Below, piece after piece: positions 17,563 to 27,080 of a stretch of 64,000 bases of DNA; position 1 is the first letter of the stretch; each line of letters starts with the position of its first letter. The translations under genes and the position numbers were made by a program. Location: the NCBI RefSeq assembly GCF_019039055.1, contig NZ_JAHOPB010000001.1, positions 2,578,001-2,642,000 of the forward strand, given 5' to 3'. The notes beneath the pieces were generated by a model, which was not told the DNA's origin, ran no database searches, and saw only the letters and a program-made list of their open reading frames with translations. Source of the DNA: Reyranella humidisoli. GTDB taxonomy: Bacteria; Pseudomonadota; Alphaproteobacteria; Reyranellales; Reyranellaceae.

Positions 17563-18477
17563 TTAAAGCGCTGGTCCCGCCAGGATGGCTCTCGCCTCGG
17601 TGGCGATCGTCTCGGCGATGGTGCCGTAGCTGTCGGAATAGGCCGAGCCGTCGCGCCAGACCGCGGCGATGGAGCGGCTGGCGCTCCAGCCGGCCATGGT
17701 GAGGCGGGTCACCATGTCCTCGCCGCCCACTTCCGAGCGCAGATAGAGTTCCGGCAGGATGGCGAAGCCCAGGCCCGAGCCGCACATCTGGCGCAGGCTG
17801 TCGAGACTCGTTCCCTCATAGCCTTCGAGCAGGGTGGCCTTCAGGTCCTCGCAGATCTCGCGGGCCTGGCGGTGCGCGTGGTGGCGGCGATCGAGGCTCA
17901 GGAAGCCGATGCCCGCCAGATCGCCGCGGCGCACCTTCGCGGACCGGCCCAGCGGATGCTCGGGCGGGCAGACGATGTGGAGCGGCTCGCGGAACAGCGG
18001 CTCGATGTGCAGGTCGCTGCCGGAGACGGGCAGGGGCGACAGCACCATGTCGAGCTCGCCGCGCGCCAGCTCGCGCGCCTGCTCGTCGGGAATGCCCTCG
18101 CGGATGTAGAGCCGCATGTCGGGAAAGCGCCGGTGCAGCGAGGCCACGATCCGCGGCATCAGGTAGGGGCCGAGCGTCGGCGTGACGCCGAACCGGATCG
18201 TGCCGCCGATGCCGGCTTTGGCGCGCCGGACCATGTCCTCGGCATCCTTCACGTCCAGCAGGATCTTGCGCGCCCGCGTCACCAGGTCCCGCCCGATCGG
18301 GGTGAGCTGGACCGGGCTCTCGTTGCGTTCGACCAGCGTCACGCCGAGGCGCGCCTCGAGCGCCCGCAGCTGCTGGCTCAGCGTCGGCTGGGCGATATGC
18401 ACCAGATCCGCGGCGCGGCGGAAATTCCGGGAGTCGGCCAGGGCGACCAGATAGCTGAGTTGGCGGAGCGTGGTCAT
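17563..18477 (-). CDS. LysR-family regulator, OxyR-like
   Basis: A 304-residue LysR-type regulator. The N-terminal helix-turn-helix reads FRRAADLVHIAQPTLSQQLR, and the effector domain has OxyR-type features, notably TSLDSLRQMCGSGLGFAILP (near residue 222-241). In E. coli OxyR the peroxide-sensing segment reads HCLRDQAMGFC; here the matching segment is HHAHRQAREIC (near 198-208), so the resolving Cys is kept while the peroxidatic Cys is replaced by His. A normal peroxide switch is therefore doubtful. It faces the terC-like gene across a perfect palindrome at 18485-18501, its likely operator. Confidence 0.88.
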   Translation of the reverse strand: MTTLRQLSYLVALADSRNFRRAADLVHIAQPTLSQQLRALEARLGVTLVERNESPVQLTPIGRDLVTRARKILLDVKDAEDMVRRAKAGIGGTIRFGVTPTLGPYLMPRIVASLHRRFPDMRLYIREGIPDEQARELARGELDMVLSPLPVSGSDLHIEPLFREPLHIVCPPEHPLGRSAKVRRGDLAGIGFLSLDRRHHAHRQAREICEDLKATLLEGYEGTSLDSLRQMCGSGLGFAILPELYLRSEVGGEDMVTRLTMAGWSASRSIAAVWRDGSAYSDSYGTIAETIATEARAILAGPAL

Positions 18478-18484
18478 GTGCCGT

Positions 18485-18501
18485 GATAGTCTAAGACTAT
18501 C
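18485..18501. promoter_or_regulatory. Perfect palindrome, probable LysR/OxyR-type operator
   Basis: GATAGTC-TAA-GACTATC is a perfect 7-bp inverted repeat with a 3-bp centre. It contains ATAG-N7-CTAT, the outline of an OxyR half-operator, and the general LysR T-N11-A box. It lies only 8 bp upstream of the LysR gene and 103 bp upstream of the TerC gene. A weaker CTAT follows about two helical turns away (18519-18522). Autoregulation and control of terC are inferences from position. Confidence 0.7.
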
Positions 18502-18603
18502 GGATTCGTCGTATCAATTCTATTTTATCAATCATCCGCCCGCGTCCATTGTGCCGCCTCACCGACGAGCACCCACAAGCCACCCCACGAAGCGGACCCC
18601 CGA

Positions 18604-19587
18604 ATGACCGAGTTTCTGTTCCAGTCCTTTCTCGGCACACCGGTCTGGTTCTGGCTGGCCTTCGTCCTGATGGTGGCGGCGCTGACCGCCTTCGACCTCG
18701 GCCTCCTGCACAAGGAGGACCGGGTGATGGGCATCGGCGAATCGCTGAAGCTGTCGGCCTTCTACATCTCGATCGCGCTCGCCTTCGGCGCCTGGGTCTG
18801 GGCCGAGAAGGGCGCCGACCTCGGCATGAAGTACTTCACCGGCTTCTTCATCGAGAAGGCGCTGTCGATCGACAATATCTTCGTGATCAGCCTGATCTTC
18901 ACCTTCTTCGCCATCCCGGCGAAGTACCAGTACCGTGCGCTGCTGTGGGGCATCATCGGCGTCATCGTGCTGCGCGGCCTCATGATCGCCGCCGGCGCCG
19001 CGCTGGTCAGCGAAGCCTACTGGGTGCTCTACCTGTTCGCCGCGTTCCTGATCGTGACCGGCATCAAGATGTTCTTCACCACCGAGTCCGAGCCGGACCT
19101 CGCCAACAACGCCGCCATCCGCTGGATTTCCCGCCGGATGCGCGTGACGAAGGAACTGCACGGCGACCGCTTCTTCGTCACCCAGCCCGACGAGCGGACC
19201 GGCCGGATGGTCCGCGCCGCGACGCCGCTGCTCCTCGCCCTCGTGGTGATCAACCTGGCGGACCTGGTGTTCGCGGTCGACTCGGTGCCGGCGATCTTCG
19301 CCATCACCACCGACACGTTCGTGGTCTACACCTCGAACATCATGGCGGTGCTGGGCCTGCGCGCGCTCTACTTCGCGCTGTCGGCCATGATCGACCGCTT
19401 CCACTACCTCAAGCACGCGCTCGCGGCGGTGCTGGTCTTCATCGGCTCCAAGATCTTCGTCTCGGACTTTCTCCTCGACGACGACAAGTTCCCGCCGGTC
19501 GCCAGTCTCGCCGTCACCTTCGGCCTGATCGCCACCGGCATCGGCTGGTCGCTGTGGAAGACGCGGGACACGGCAACGACGCGGTGA
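18604..19587 (+). CDS. TerC/Alx family membrane protein
   Basis: A 327-residue inner-membrane protein with about eight or nine helices. Typical TerC motifs are present: LTAFDLGLLHKED near residue 28-40, the acidic FFIEKALSIDNIFVISLIF near 81 and LADLVFAVDSVPAIFAITTD near 218-237, where paired acidic residues (EK..S.DN and DLVFAVDSVPA) are thought to bind a metal. Alx/TerC proteins are linked to manganese homeostasis, alkaline pH and metalation of exported proteins. I see no obvious yybP-ykoY-type leader in the 125-base upstream region. Divergent from the OxyR-like gene, which may regulate it. Confidence 0.9.
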   Translation: MTEFLFQSFLGTPVWFWLAFVLMVAALTAFDLGLLHKEDRVMGIGESLKLSAFYISIALAFGAWVWAEKGADLGMKYFTGFFIEKALSIDNIFVISLIFTFFAIPAKYQYRALLWGIIGVIVLRGLMIAAGAALVSEAYWVLYLFAAFLIVTGIKMFFTTESEPDLANNAAIRWISRRMRVTKELHGDRFFVTQPDERTGRMVRAATPLLLALVVINLADLVFAVDSVPAIFAITTDTFVVYTSNIMAVLGLRALYFALSAMIDRFHYLKHALAAVLVFIGSKIFVSDFLLDDDKFPPVASLAVTFGLIATGIGWSLWKTRDTATTR

Positions 19588-19651
19588 GGGGTGTCGGAGC
19601 CTCGATTGATCGGACTAAGTGCCGAGATGAGCCAGAGCTCGCCGTGCTTCA

Positions 19652-19855
19652 CTAGTCCTGCCAGTCGGAAGCCGCGTCAATGAACGCCTGATCGTCTCGC
19701 GCGCGACTGATCTTTGCTACTGCAAGCGACTGGCGATGTGCTTCCCTTCTGAACGCCGCCGACCGCACGTCCGGTACCCAGACTTGGATCGACCGCAACG
19801 CCAGAGCCTGTAGCTGGTCGCGAAGTCCTTGCGCGTTTGCCCGCTTGTCACTCAT
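19652..19855 (-). CDS. MazE-like antitoxin (DUF3018 type), 67 aa
   Basis: Short protein with the pattern LRDQLQALALRSIQVWVPDV, then FRREAHRQSLAVAKISRARD and DQAFIDAASDW. This matches the family often annotated as 'antitoxin MazE family' (DUF3018), whose usual partner is a PemK/MazF RNase encoded just downstream. No MazF frame is present downstream here (19590-19650 is too short, and the TerC gene ends there). Instead its ATG overlaps the stop of the 261-residue gene upstream (ATGA), so it is translationally coupled to that gene. Local base composition is much less GC-rich than neighbouring genes. Confidence 0.78.
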   Translation of the reverse strand: MSDKRANAQGLRDQLQALALRSIQVWVPDVRSAAFRREAHRQSLAVAKISRARDDQAFIDAASDWQD

Positions 19856-20637
19856 GTTCTCAGCAGGGGAGGAATGGCAAACGATGTCATCGATTCGTGT
19901 CCATCTACGGTCAACACGATATTTGAATTTGATAGTGGATGAGGTGATAGCTTCTCTCGTTCCGCGATTGTCCCAAGAAGTGCCTCGATGAAGTCGTTCA
20001 GATCTGTGGATTTGTTTATTACGTCATCCATGATCTGGCCCATAGCATCTGCGTGGCTAAGCTTGTCTTCGGGATCGTTCAAGCAATCCAATATGCCTTG
20101 GGTCATCAAGTTCAATGACATCGTGTATAGTGAAGAATGCCGGGGCGTGCCTGAATAGATTGACATGTCGCTATCGTGTGGAATCCTGGCATACGCATTG
20201 TCGATCTGCGCACTCGTAGGATGATGGAAGGCGAAGTTGTTCCGGATCGACGCCATTAGCTCCATATCGGACAGGTGCTTTCGAACTCTCTTTAGAGCGG
20301 CTTGTCCCTTCGCATTAAGGAGCGGCAAGTAGGTATGGCCGAATTTTTGACTAAGCACGTGCTTGTTGAGTGCCACGTATCCTTCCTGCGTAGTGCCGAT
20401 CAAGAGCCGCGCAATTGTGAAGGAACGGCTTTCCGCAAAAAGCTTCATGACGTCATTTGACTGTTCTTTGATCGAGAAGATCAGTAGCCGATAAAGCGTG
20501 TTAATCTCGTTCGCTATGTGCCCAAACAGCAAAAAGTTGCGACGCACATCGGTTGGAAGAGCATCCAGCGCACCCTTGTTGATCTCGATCTTGTAGATAT
20601 TGAGTGGCTTTGACACGGTGGTGGGTCTAACTGGCAT
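19852..20637 (-). CDS. Hypothetical protein with HEPN-like RN-x4-H motif (261 aa)
   Basis: A mostly helical soluble protein, unrecognised by family. Residues 30-100 are long helices (NEINTLYRLLIFSIKEQSND and SRSFTIARLLIGTTQEGYVA). At residues 132-139 the sequence IRNNFAFHHP gives R-N-x4-H-H, matching the Rx4-6H catalytic motif of HEPN RNases and nucleotidyl-transfer-linked HEPN proteins. The C-terminal third is also helical (NDFIEALLGTIAEREK). GGGGAGGA lies 5 bases before the ATG. It overlaps the MazE-like gene by 4 bases. The operon is AT-richer than its flanks, a sign of acquisition. A toxin role is an inference from motif plus partner, not shown. Confidence 0.7.
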   Translation of the reverse strand: MPVRPTTVSKPLNIYKIEINKGALDALPTDVRRNFLLFGHIANEINTLYRLLIFSIKEQSNDVMKLFAESRSFTIARLLIGTTQEGYVALNKHVLSQKFGHTYLPLLNAKGQAALKRVRKHLSDMELMASIRNNFAFHHPTSAQIDNAYARIPHDSDMSIYSGTPRHSSLYTMSLNLMTQGILDCLNDPEDKLSHADAMGQIMDDVINKSTDLNDFIEALLGTIAEREKLSPHPLSNSNIVLTVDGHESMTSFAIPPLLRT

Positions 20638-20790
20638 GCTGTCCTCCCCACCCGGTAGTATCGCACCTATAAATTTGCCGTGGAACGGGCTGGCTCTATC
20701 TGATGAGAAATCGTGCTGATGGCCGAGGAAACATTTCCAGAGCGAGAGCGGCTACAGTCCTGCGACGGGCTGGGAACGTCTAAGTTAAGT

Positions 20791-22092
20791 CTATCCCGTC
20801 ACCGCCAACGCCTGCGTCAGGTCCGCGATCAGATCATCCGGATGCTCGATCCCCACCGACAGCCGGATCGTCGTGTCCAGAACACCGATGCGGTCGCGGA
20901 CTTCTAAAGGCACGCCGGAATGCGTCATCGCGGCGGGGTGGCTGGCTAGGGATTCGGTGCCGCCGAGGCTCACGGCGAGCTTGAAGATCTTCAGCGCGTT
21001 CAGGAAGGCGAAGGCTTCCTTCTCGCCGCCCTTGATGTCGAACGAGAAGGTCGAGCCCGCGCCGGTGCACTGGCGCTCGTAGAGCGCCTGCTCGGGCGAG
21101 CCCTTGGGCAGCAGGCCGAGATAGTGGAGCTTCGCGACGCCGGGATGGGCGGCCAGCCATTCGGCGACCTGGCGCGCATTGGAGTTTGCGCGTTCCATCC
21201 GCAGGCCCAGCGTCTCCAGCGAGCGGCCCAGCATCCAGCAGGAATGCGGGTCGAGCTGCGTGCCGAAGCTGCCGCGCAGCGCGCGGATCGGGCCCATGAT
21301 GGCCTTCGTGCCCATGGCGGCGCCGGCGATCAGGTCGGAATGACCGCCGACATATTTGGTGAGCGAATAGACCGAGACGTCGGCGCCGTGGTCGAGCGGG
21401 CGCTGGAAGACCGGCCCGAGCAAGGTGTTGTCGCAGGCCAGCACCGGCGGGCCGCCCGGCTGTCCCCGGCCGATCTCGTCGGCGATGCGCCGCAGCAGCG
21501 CGATGTCGACCAGCGTGTTGGTCGGGTTGGCCGGCGTCTCGATCATGATGACGGAGATGCGGCCGCTCGACACGATCTTGCGGCGCGCCTCGGCGACGGC
21601 GGCGCGGATCGCGGCCTCGTTCACGCCGTCGACGAAGCCCACGGCCGAGATGCCGAAGCCCGACAGGGTCTTGGCGAGCAGCGTCTCGGTGCCGCCGTAG
21701 AGCGGCTGCGAATGCAGGATCACGTCACCCGGCCGCGCGAAGGCGAGCAGGGTGGTGGAGATCGCCGACATGCCGGAGGAGAAGAGCGCGCAGGTCTCGG
21801 CGCCCTCGTAGACCGCGAGCCGGTCCTCGACGATCTCGCTGTTGGGATGGTTGAAGCGCGAATAGACGAGGCCGGCGGCGCTGCCGGCGGGCGGCGTCTT
21901 GCGGCCCGAGGCGTAGTCGAAGAAGTCACGACCCTCCTCGGCCGAGCCGAACACGAACGTCGAGGTCAGGAACACCGGCGGCTTCACCGCGCCCTCCGAC
22001 AAAGCGGGGTCGTAGCCGTAGGACAGCATCAGCGTCTCGGGCTGGAGCTTGTGGTTGCCGATGTGGGTGCGATAGGGGCGGGGGGCGGTCAT
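20791..22092 (-). CDS. Cys/Met-metabolism PLP-dependent enzyme (cystathionine gamma-synthase/lyase family)
   Basis: A 433-residue fold-type I PLP enzyme. Marks in order: [20 protein letters not shown] near 78-97 (family YSR.NHPN), [14 protein letters not shown] near 106, [25 protein letters not shown] near 191, [20 protein letters not shown] and the lysine-binding [19 protein letters not shown] near 245 (Lys forms the Schiff base). It could act as a cystathionine gamma-lyase/synthase, methionine gamma-lyase or O-acetylhomoserine sulfhydrylase; the sequence alone does not decide. I placed the start at 22092 ([10 protein letters not shown]); the long upstream open frame is Arg/Pro-rich and non-coding in character. 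Divergent from the sensor kinase. Confidence 0.9.
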   Translation of the reverse strand: MTAPRPYRTHIGNHKLQPETLMLSYGYDPALSEGAVKPPVFLTSTFVFGSAEEGRDFFDYASGRKTPPAGSAAGLVYSRFNHPNSEIVEDRLAVYEGAETCALFSSGMSAISTTLLAFARPGDVILHSQPLYGGTETLLAKTLSGFGISAVGFVDGVNEAAIRAAVAEARRKIVSSGRISVIMIETPANPTNTLVDIALLRRIADEIGRGQPGGPPVLACDNTLLGPVFQRPLDHGADVSVYSLTKYVGGHSDLIAGAAMGTKAIMGPIRALRGSFGTQLDPHSCWMLGRSLETLGLRMERANSNARQVAEWLAAHPGVAKLHYLGLLPKGSPEQALYERQCTGAGSTFSFDIKGGEKEAFAFLNALKIFKLAVSLGGTESLASHPAAMTHSGVPLEVRDRIGVLDTTIRLSVGIEHPDDLIADLTQALAVTG

Positions 22093-22324
22093 GGCGTGTC
22101 TCCTCGGGGGACGGGGCGGTCGTGGCCGCAGGACGCCAAGAGACGAGCCCCTCAGTGTGGCGAAATGAAGTGAGGGTGGGGGATTAAGGTCGCGCGCCGC
22201 CCTCCGCGATGGGCGCGGAGCGACCGGCGCGCAAAGGTTGCACAGTGTCCATTCGCGGACACGATTGCCGTTCGAAGGGCGGGAATAGTGCCGGCCGGGC
22301 CGATCCCCTGCTAAAACGCCGGGC

Positions 22325-24277
22325 ATGACGATGCCGGGTCCGCCTGAAGCCACGCCGTTGCCGCGCGAACAGATCGACGAAAGCGCGTTCCGGCTGCTGG
22401 TCGAGGGCGTGCGGGACTATGCGATCTACATGCTCGATCCGGCGGGCCACGTCGCGAGCTGGAACAGCGGGGCGGAGCGGTTCAAGGGCTACACGGCCGC
22501 CGAGATCATCGGCAGCCATTTCTCGCGCTTCTACGGCGAGGAGGATCGGGCGAGCGGCCTGCCGGCGCGGGCGCTCGACATCGCCTTGCGCGAGGGCAAG
22601 TTCGAGGCCGAGGGCTGGCGTATCCGCAAGGACGGGTCGCGCTTCTGGGCCCATGTCGTCATCGACCCGATCCACGATGCGTCGGGCGTTCTGCGCGGCT
22701 TCGCCAAGATCACGCGCGACCTCACCGAGCGGCGCGCCACCGAGGAGGCGCTGCGCCGCAGCCAGGAGGAGTTCCGCCTGCTGGTGGAGAGCGTCACCGA
22801 CTACGGCATCTACAAGCTCGATCCCGAGGGGCGCGTCGCGACCTGGAACGCCGGCGCCCGGCGTATCAAGGGCTACGAGCCGGAGGAGATACTGGGACGC
22901 CACTTCTCGGCCTTCTACACCGAGGAGGATCGTGCCGCCGGCGAGCCGCAGCGCGCGCTCGATACCGCCGCGCGCGAGGGCCGCTTCGAGAAGGAGGCCT
23001 GGCGCGTGCGCAAGGACGGCACGCGCTTCTGGGCCAGCATCGTCATCGATCCGGTGCGCGGCGCGGACGGCTCGCTGCAGGGCTTCGCCAAGGTCACGCG
23101 CGACATCACCGAGCGCCGCGACGCCCAGCTCGAGCTGGAGCGCGCGCGCGAGGCGCTGTTCCAGTCGCAGAAGATGGAGGCGATCGGCCAGCTCACGGGC
23201 GGCGTCGCGCACGACTTCAACAATCTCCTGACCGCGGTGATCGGCAGCCTCGAACTGGTGCGCAAGCGCCTGCCGGCCGGCGACCGCAACCTTGCGCTGA
23301 TCGACAATGCCATGCAGGCCGCGCGGCGCGGCGGCGCGCTCACCCAGCGCATGCTGGCCTTCGCGCGCCGCCAGGAACTCGATCCCGAACTCGCCTCGGT
23401 CGCCGCCCTGGTCGACGGCATGAAGAGCCTGTTCGACCATACGCTGGGCCCCGCCATCGTGCTCGACATCGACTGCCCCGCGACGCTGTCGCCGGTGCGG
23501 GTCGACACCAACCAGGTGGAAATGGCGCTGCTCAACCTCGTGGTGAATGCGCGCGATGCGATGCCGCGCGGCGGCGTCGTCGCCGTCTCGGCGCGCGAGG
23601 TCGCGGTAACGGCGGCGATGGCCGCGTCCCTGTCGCTGAAGGAAGGGCGCTACGTGCGGCTGCAGGTGAGGGACCAGGGCCACGGCATGGACGCCGCCAC
23701 GCTGGGGCGCGCGACGGAGCCGTTCTTCACCACCAAGGGCGTGGGCAAGGGCACGGGCCTCGGCCTGTCGATGGTGCACGGCCTCGCCGGGCAGTTGGGC
23801 GGCCGGCTGCAGCTCGAGAGCCGCGAAGGCCAGGGCACCACGGCGTCGCTGTGGATTCCGGTGGCGGGCGGCGACGCGCAGGCGCCGCAGGCGCCGGTCC
23901 CCGCGACCTCGACCCCGCGGCCGCTCTCCATCCTCGCGGTCGACGACGATGCGCTGATCCTGGTCAACACCGCCGCGATGCTGGAAGATCTTGGCCACGA
24001 GGTCACGATCGCCTATTCCGGCCGCGAGGCGCTCGCGGCGCTGGCGAAGATGGCGCGCGTCGACCTCGTGATCACCGACCAGGCGATGCCCGGCATGACG
24101 GGCACGCAGCTCGTCGAAGCGATCCGCCGCACGCATCCCGCTCTGCCGGTCCTGCTGGCCACCGGCTACGCCGAACTGCCCAACGGCGAGAGCACGAAGG
24201 TCCCGCGCCTCAACAAGCCCTTCCTGCAGGCCCATCTCGCCCAGGCCATTGCAGACGTGATGCAGGGGCGGCGGTAG
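22325..24277 (+). CDS. Hybrid sensor histidine kinase: PAS-PAS-HisKA-HATPase-REC
   Basis: A 650-residue cytosolic signalling kinase with no membrane segment. Two tandem PAS domains of the same type are visible (residues about 20-140 and 145-265), each with a WN.GAER/RIKGY.. segment and an F..FY.EEDR.(S/A)G motif followed by [19 protein letters not shown] linkers. The phospho-acceptor is H296 in [16 protein letters not shown]. HATPase boxes follow ([28 protein letters not shown]). A receiver domain ends the protein, with D585 in [14 protein letters not shown]. The two PAS domains are near-duplicates of each other. A stand-alone output protein is not adjacent. Confidence 0.92.
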   Translation: MTMPGPPEATPLPREQIDESAFRLLVEGVRDYAIYMLDPAGHVASWNSGAERFKGYTAAEIIGSHFSRFYGEEDRASGLPARALDIALREGKFEAEGWRIRKDGSRFWAHVVIDPIHDASGVLRGFAKITRDLTERRATEEALRRSQEEFRLLVESVTDYGIYKLDPEGRVATWNAGARRIKGYEPEEILGRHFSAFYTEEDRAAGEPQRALDTAAREGRFEKEAWRVRKDGTRFWASIVIDPVRGADGSLQGFAKVTRDITERRDAQLELERAREALFQSQKMEAIGQLTGGVAHDFNNLLTAVIGSLELVRKRLPAGDRNLALIDNAMQAARRGGALTQRMLAFARRQELDPELASVAALVDGMKSLFDHTLGPAIVLDIDCPATLSPVRVDTNQVEMALLNLVVNARDAMPRGGVVAVSAREVAVTAAMAASLSLKEGRYVRLQVRDQGHGMDAATLGRATEPFFTTKGVGKGTGLGLSMVHGLAGQLGGRLQLESREGQGTTASLWIPVAGGDAQAPQAPVPATSTPRPLSILAVDDDALILVNTAAMLEDLGHEVTIAYSGREALAALAKMARVDLVITDQAMPGMTGTQLVEAIRRTHPALPVLLATGYAELPNGESTKVPRLNKPFLQAHLAQAIADVMQGRR

Positions 24278-24584
24278 CCGCGTTCCCCCAAGGCTCCGGG
24301 CCGGACGGGCAATGCGGTCCCCCAGGTCTTTCCGATGCAGATAGATCAAACACTCGCCTCATCCTGAGGAGCGCCGCCCCTCGAGTACCTCGGGGTAAAC
24401 TCCACGGCGCGTCTCGAAGGATGGGCAACAAACGCGGTGCTCGTGCCCATGCTTCGAGACGGCTGCTCCGCAGCCTCCTCAGCATGAGGTTGGTGGTGTG
24501 ATTCCGGGCTACTCGGAAGACCCTGAAGTGACACGACTCCATGGCCGCGTTATAGGCTGCGCCCCATTGCGGCTGCAGGACGGC
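24278..24584. other. Intergenic region dominated by a long palindromic repeat
   Basis: No gene is seen between the sensor kinase and the spermidine-synthase-like gene. The region holds the 131-bp family B repeat (24358-24488), a GC-rich piece just after the kinase stop (GGCTCCGGGCC) and the presumed promoter and leader of the next gene. In-frame codons upstream of 24585 read through this repeat and were not counted as coding. Confidence 0.7.
24358..24488. repeat. Dispersed long palindrome, family B, copy 1
   Basis: The outer arms CTCATCCTGAGGAG and CTCCTCAGCATGAG pair, as do inner arms CGTCTCGAAGGATGGGCA and GCCCATGCTTCGAGACG. Between the outer and inner left arms lies an extra 27-bp piece with its own small palindrome (CCTCGAGTACCTCGGGG). 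The same layout without that insertion occurs at 56209-56312, so the two are members of one repeat family. Confidence 0.85.
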
Positions 24585-27062
24585 ATGAGACCCTTCAATT
24601 TCTACAGTGGTGTTTTCTGCGTCACTTCGGCAACCCTGATGCTGCAGTTGATCCAGACCCGGATGCTGTCCGTCGTCGTCTGGTACCATCTCGCCTTCTT
24701 CGTCATCAGCATGGCCATGCTCGGCCTGACCGCCGGCGCCGTATGGGTCTACCTGAAGGGCTCGCGCTTCACCGGGAAAACCCTCTCCTACGACCTCGCG
24801 AACTACAGCACGGCATTTGCCCTTTCCGCGGTGATCGGGCTCGCGCTGCAGGTGACGCTCGTCCCGACGTCGCGGTTTGCCTTCACGACGGTCGTGATCT
24901 GGCTCGAACTGGCCCTGGTGATCGCGGCGCCGTTCTTCTTCTCGGGTGTCGTGGTCAGCCTCGCCCTGACGCGCAGCCCGTTTCCGATTGGCCGCGTCTA
25001 TGGCATCGACCTCATCGGGGCCGCGATCGGCTGCTTCGGCGTGCTGGTCCTGCTCAATGAGTTCAACGGACCGACCGCCATTCTCTGCAGTGCGGCGCTC
25101 GTCGCGCTGGGGGCGGTGTTCTTCGCGAACTCGGGTGTCGGCGCCGCTCCGGCGCAGCCAGCGTTCCCGGCCCGGATACTGGGCTGGCATCGCGCGTGGC
25201 TCGTGGTTCTCGTCGCGGTGGCGGCACTCAACAGTGCCGACACGAGGCGGATGGGCTTCTATCCGATCTTCGCCAAGGCGACGATGCAGCTCGATGCCCT
25301 GCCCTGGTTCGAGAAGTGGAATTCGTTCTCCCGCATCGTCGCGACGCGGCCGGCGCTGCCGGTGAGTGCGCCGCAACTGTCCGGTCCATCGCCCGCCTTC
25401 GTGCCTACCGATGCACCCGTCCCGCAGAGTGGCATGTCGATCGACAGCGATGCCGGCACGGTCGCTTACGGAATCGAGGGCGACCTCGCGCGCGCTTCCT
25501 TCCTGAAGAGCGACATCACGAATCTGGCCTATTATCTGCCGGATCTGAAAAGCGCCGCGGTGATCGGGGTGGGCGGCGGCAGGGACATCCTCGCCGCGCG
25601 CCTGTTCGGGGTTCCGAAGGTCACGGGCATCGAGGTCAATCCGACATTCATCGACCTGCTGCGGCCCGACGGGCTGTTCGGCCCCTTCGTCGGCATGGAG
25701 AAGATCGGCGGCATCACGCTGGTGGTGGACGAGGCCCGGAGCTGGCTCGCGCGCAGCCGCGAACAGTTCGACATCATCCAGATGAATCTGATCGACACCT
25801 GGGCGGCGACGGGCGCCGGTGCGTTCTCGCTCAGCGAGAACGGGCTCTACACGGTCGACGCCTGGGAGATCTTCCTGCGGCGCCTGTCCGCGGACGGCGT
25901 CTTCACCGTGAGCCGCTGGCATGCGGCGCAGGACGTCGCCGAGACCGGCCGGATCCTGAGCCTGGCCGTCGCCTCCCTGCTCGAGATGGGCGTCAGGGAG
26001 CCCGCGAAGCACATATTCCTCGCATGGCTGCGGCCCGGCGACGAAGGCGCCGGAATCTCCACCCTGATCGTTTCACGGTCGGCCTTCACGGAGGCCCAGC
26101 TGCAAAGCCTCGCGACGGCGATCGATCGGTTGAAGTTCGAGCCCTTGATCGTGCCCGGTCGGAAATCGCCTTCCGAGACGCTGGACCGTATCGTCAACTT
26201 CACGAACCGCGCCGACCTCGAACGCTTCACGGGAAGCTTTCGCCTCGACATGACGCCGCCGACCGACAACCGGCCCTTCTTCTTCAACCAGCTGCCATTC
26301 TCCCAGGTCTTTGCGATCGGGTTCAGCGAGGTCCCGCCCGGGGTCCGCAAGGGGAACTTCCTCGCGACCGCCACGCTGGCGGGGCTCTTCGTGATGGCGC
26401 TGCTCCTCGTCCTCGCCACCATCGTGCTTCCGCTGCGGAATGCGTTGAACGATGTCGGTCGACGGCTCGCGGTGGGCGGCACGGCGTACTTCGTGCTGAT
26501 CGGCGTCGGCTTCATGCTCGTCGAGATCGGCCTTCTCCAGCGGTTCAGCGTGTTTCTCGGTCATCCGACCTACTCGCTGAGCGTCGTGCTGTTTTCGCTG
26601 ATCCTCTCGGCGGGAATCGGCAGCCTGCTGTCCGATTCCGTCCGCATCGGCAGCCCCCTCAGCTTCTCCGTCTGGGTCGTGATGACCAGTGGATACGTCT
26701 TGTCCCAGGCGCTCTGGGTGCCCCCGCTGCTTCTCGCGCTCGACAGCGAGACCCTGCTGGTCCGCTGCCTGGTGAGCGTCGCGATCATTACGCCGGCCGG
26801 GTTGCTCATGGGCTATGGCTTCCCGACGGGAATGAGCTTCATCTCGGCGGTCGACAACCGGCCCACGCCCTGGTTCTGGGGCATCAACGGGGCGGCCAGC
26901 GTTCTCGCATCGGCAACGGGTGTAGCGTGCAGCATCGCCTACGGGATCGGTGCCACGATTTCGCTGGGGGCGATCTGCTACCTGCTCCTCTTGCCGGTGG
27001 CCTTCGTCATCGGATTTCCCGGCACGGCCGCCGGGTCCCGTCGTACTGCCCTGGCGGCGTAA
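24585..27062 (+). CDS. Membrane-embedded spermidine-synthase-like protein (825 aa)
   Basis: Large inner-membrane protein. An N-terminal block of about six helices (from FYSGVFCVTSATLMLQLIQT through residue ~210) is followed by a cytosolic Rossmann methyltransferase/polyamine-synthase-like domain at about 300-560. There the SAM-type glycine loop VIGVGGGRDILAARLFG (near 325) and EVNPTFIDLLR are clear, as is DEARSWLARS and NLIDTWAATGAGAFSLSENG. A second set of helices (about 600-810) ends the protein. The fusion of a spermidine synthase-like domain to membrane helices is known, but its product is unsettled. I chose ATG 24585 because an AGGA lies 4 bases upstream and in-frame upstream codons cross the repeat. 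Confidence 0.85.
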   Translation: MRPFNFYSGVFCVTSATLMLQLIQTRMLSVVVWYHLAFFVISMAMLGLTAGAVWVYLKGSRFTGKTLSYDLANYSTAFALSAVIGLALQVTLVPTSRFAFTTVVIWLELALVIAAPFFFSGVVVSLALTRSPFPIGRVYGIDLIGAAIGCFGVLVLLNEFNGPTAILCSAALVALGAVFFANSGVGAAPAQPAFPARILGWHRAWLVVLVAVAALNSADTRRMGFYPIFAKATMQLDALPWFEKWNSFSRIVATRPALPVSAPQLSGPSPAFVPTDAPVPQSGMSIDSDAGTVAYGIEGDLARASFLKSDITNLAYYLPDLKSAAVIGVGGGRDILAARLFGVPKVTGIEVNPTFIDLLRPDGLFGPFVGMEKIGGITLVVDEARSWLARSREQFDIIQMNLIDTWAATGAGAFSLSENGLYTVDAWEIFLRRLSADGVFTVSRWHAAQDVAETGRILSLAVASLLEMGVREPAKHIFLAWLRPGDEGAGISTLIVSRSAFTEAQLQSLATAIDRLKFEPLIVPGRKSPSETLDRIVNFTNRADLERFTGSFRLDMTPPTDNRPFFFNQLPFSQVFAIGFSEVPPGVRKGNFLATATLAGLFVMALLLVLATIVLPLRNALNDVGRRLAVGGTAYFVLIGVGFMLVEIGLLQRFSVFLGHPTYSLSVVLFSLILSAGIGSLLSDSVRIGSPLSFSVWVVMTSGYVLSQALWVPPLLLALDSETLLVRCLVSVAIITPAGLLMGYGFPTGMSFISAVDNRPTPWFWGINGAASVLASATGVACSIAYGIGATISLGAICYLLLLPVAFVIGFPGTAAGSRRTALAA

Positions 27063-27080
27063 GCTCCCGGCGGCCTCCGG

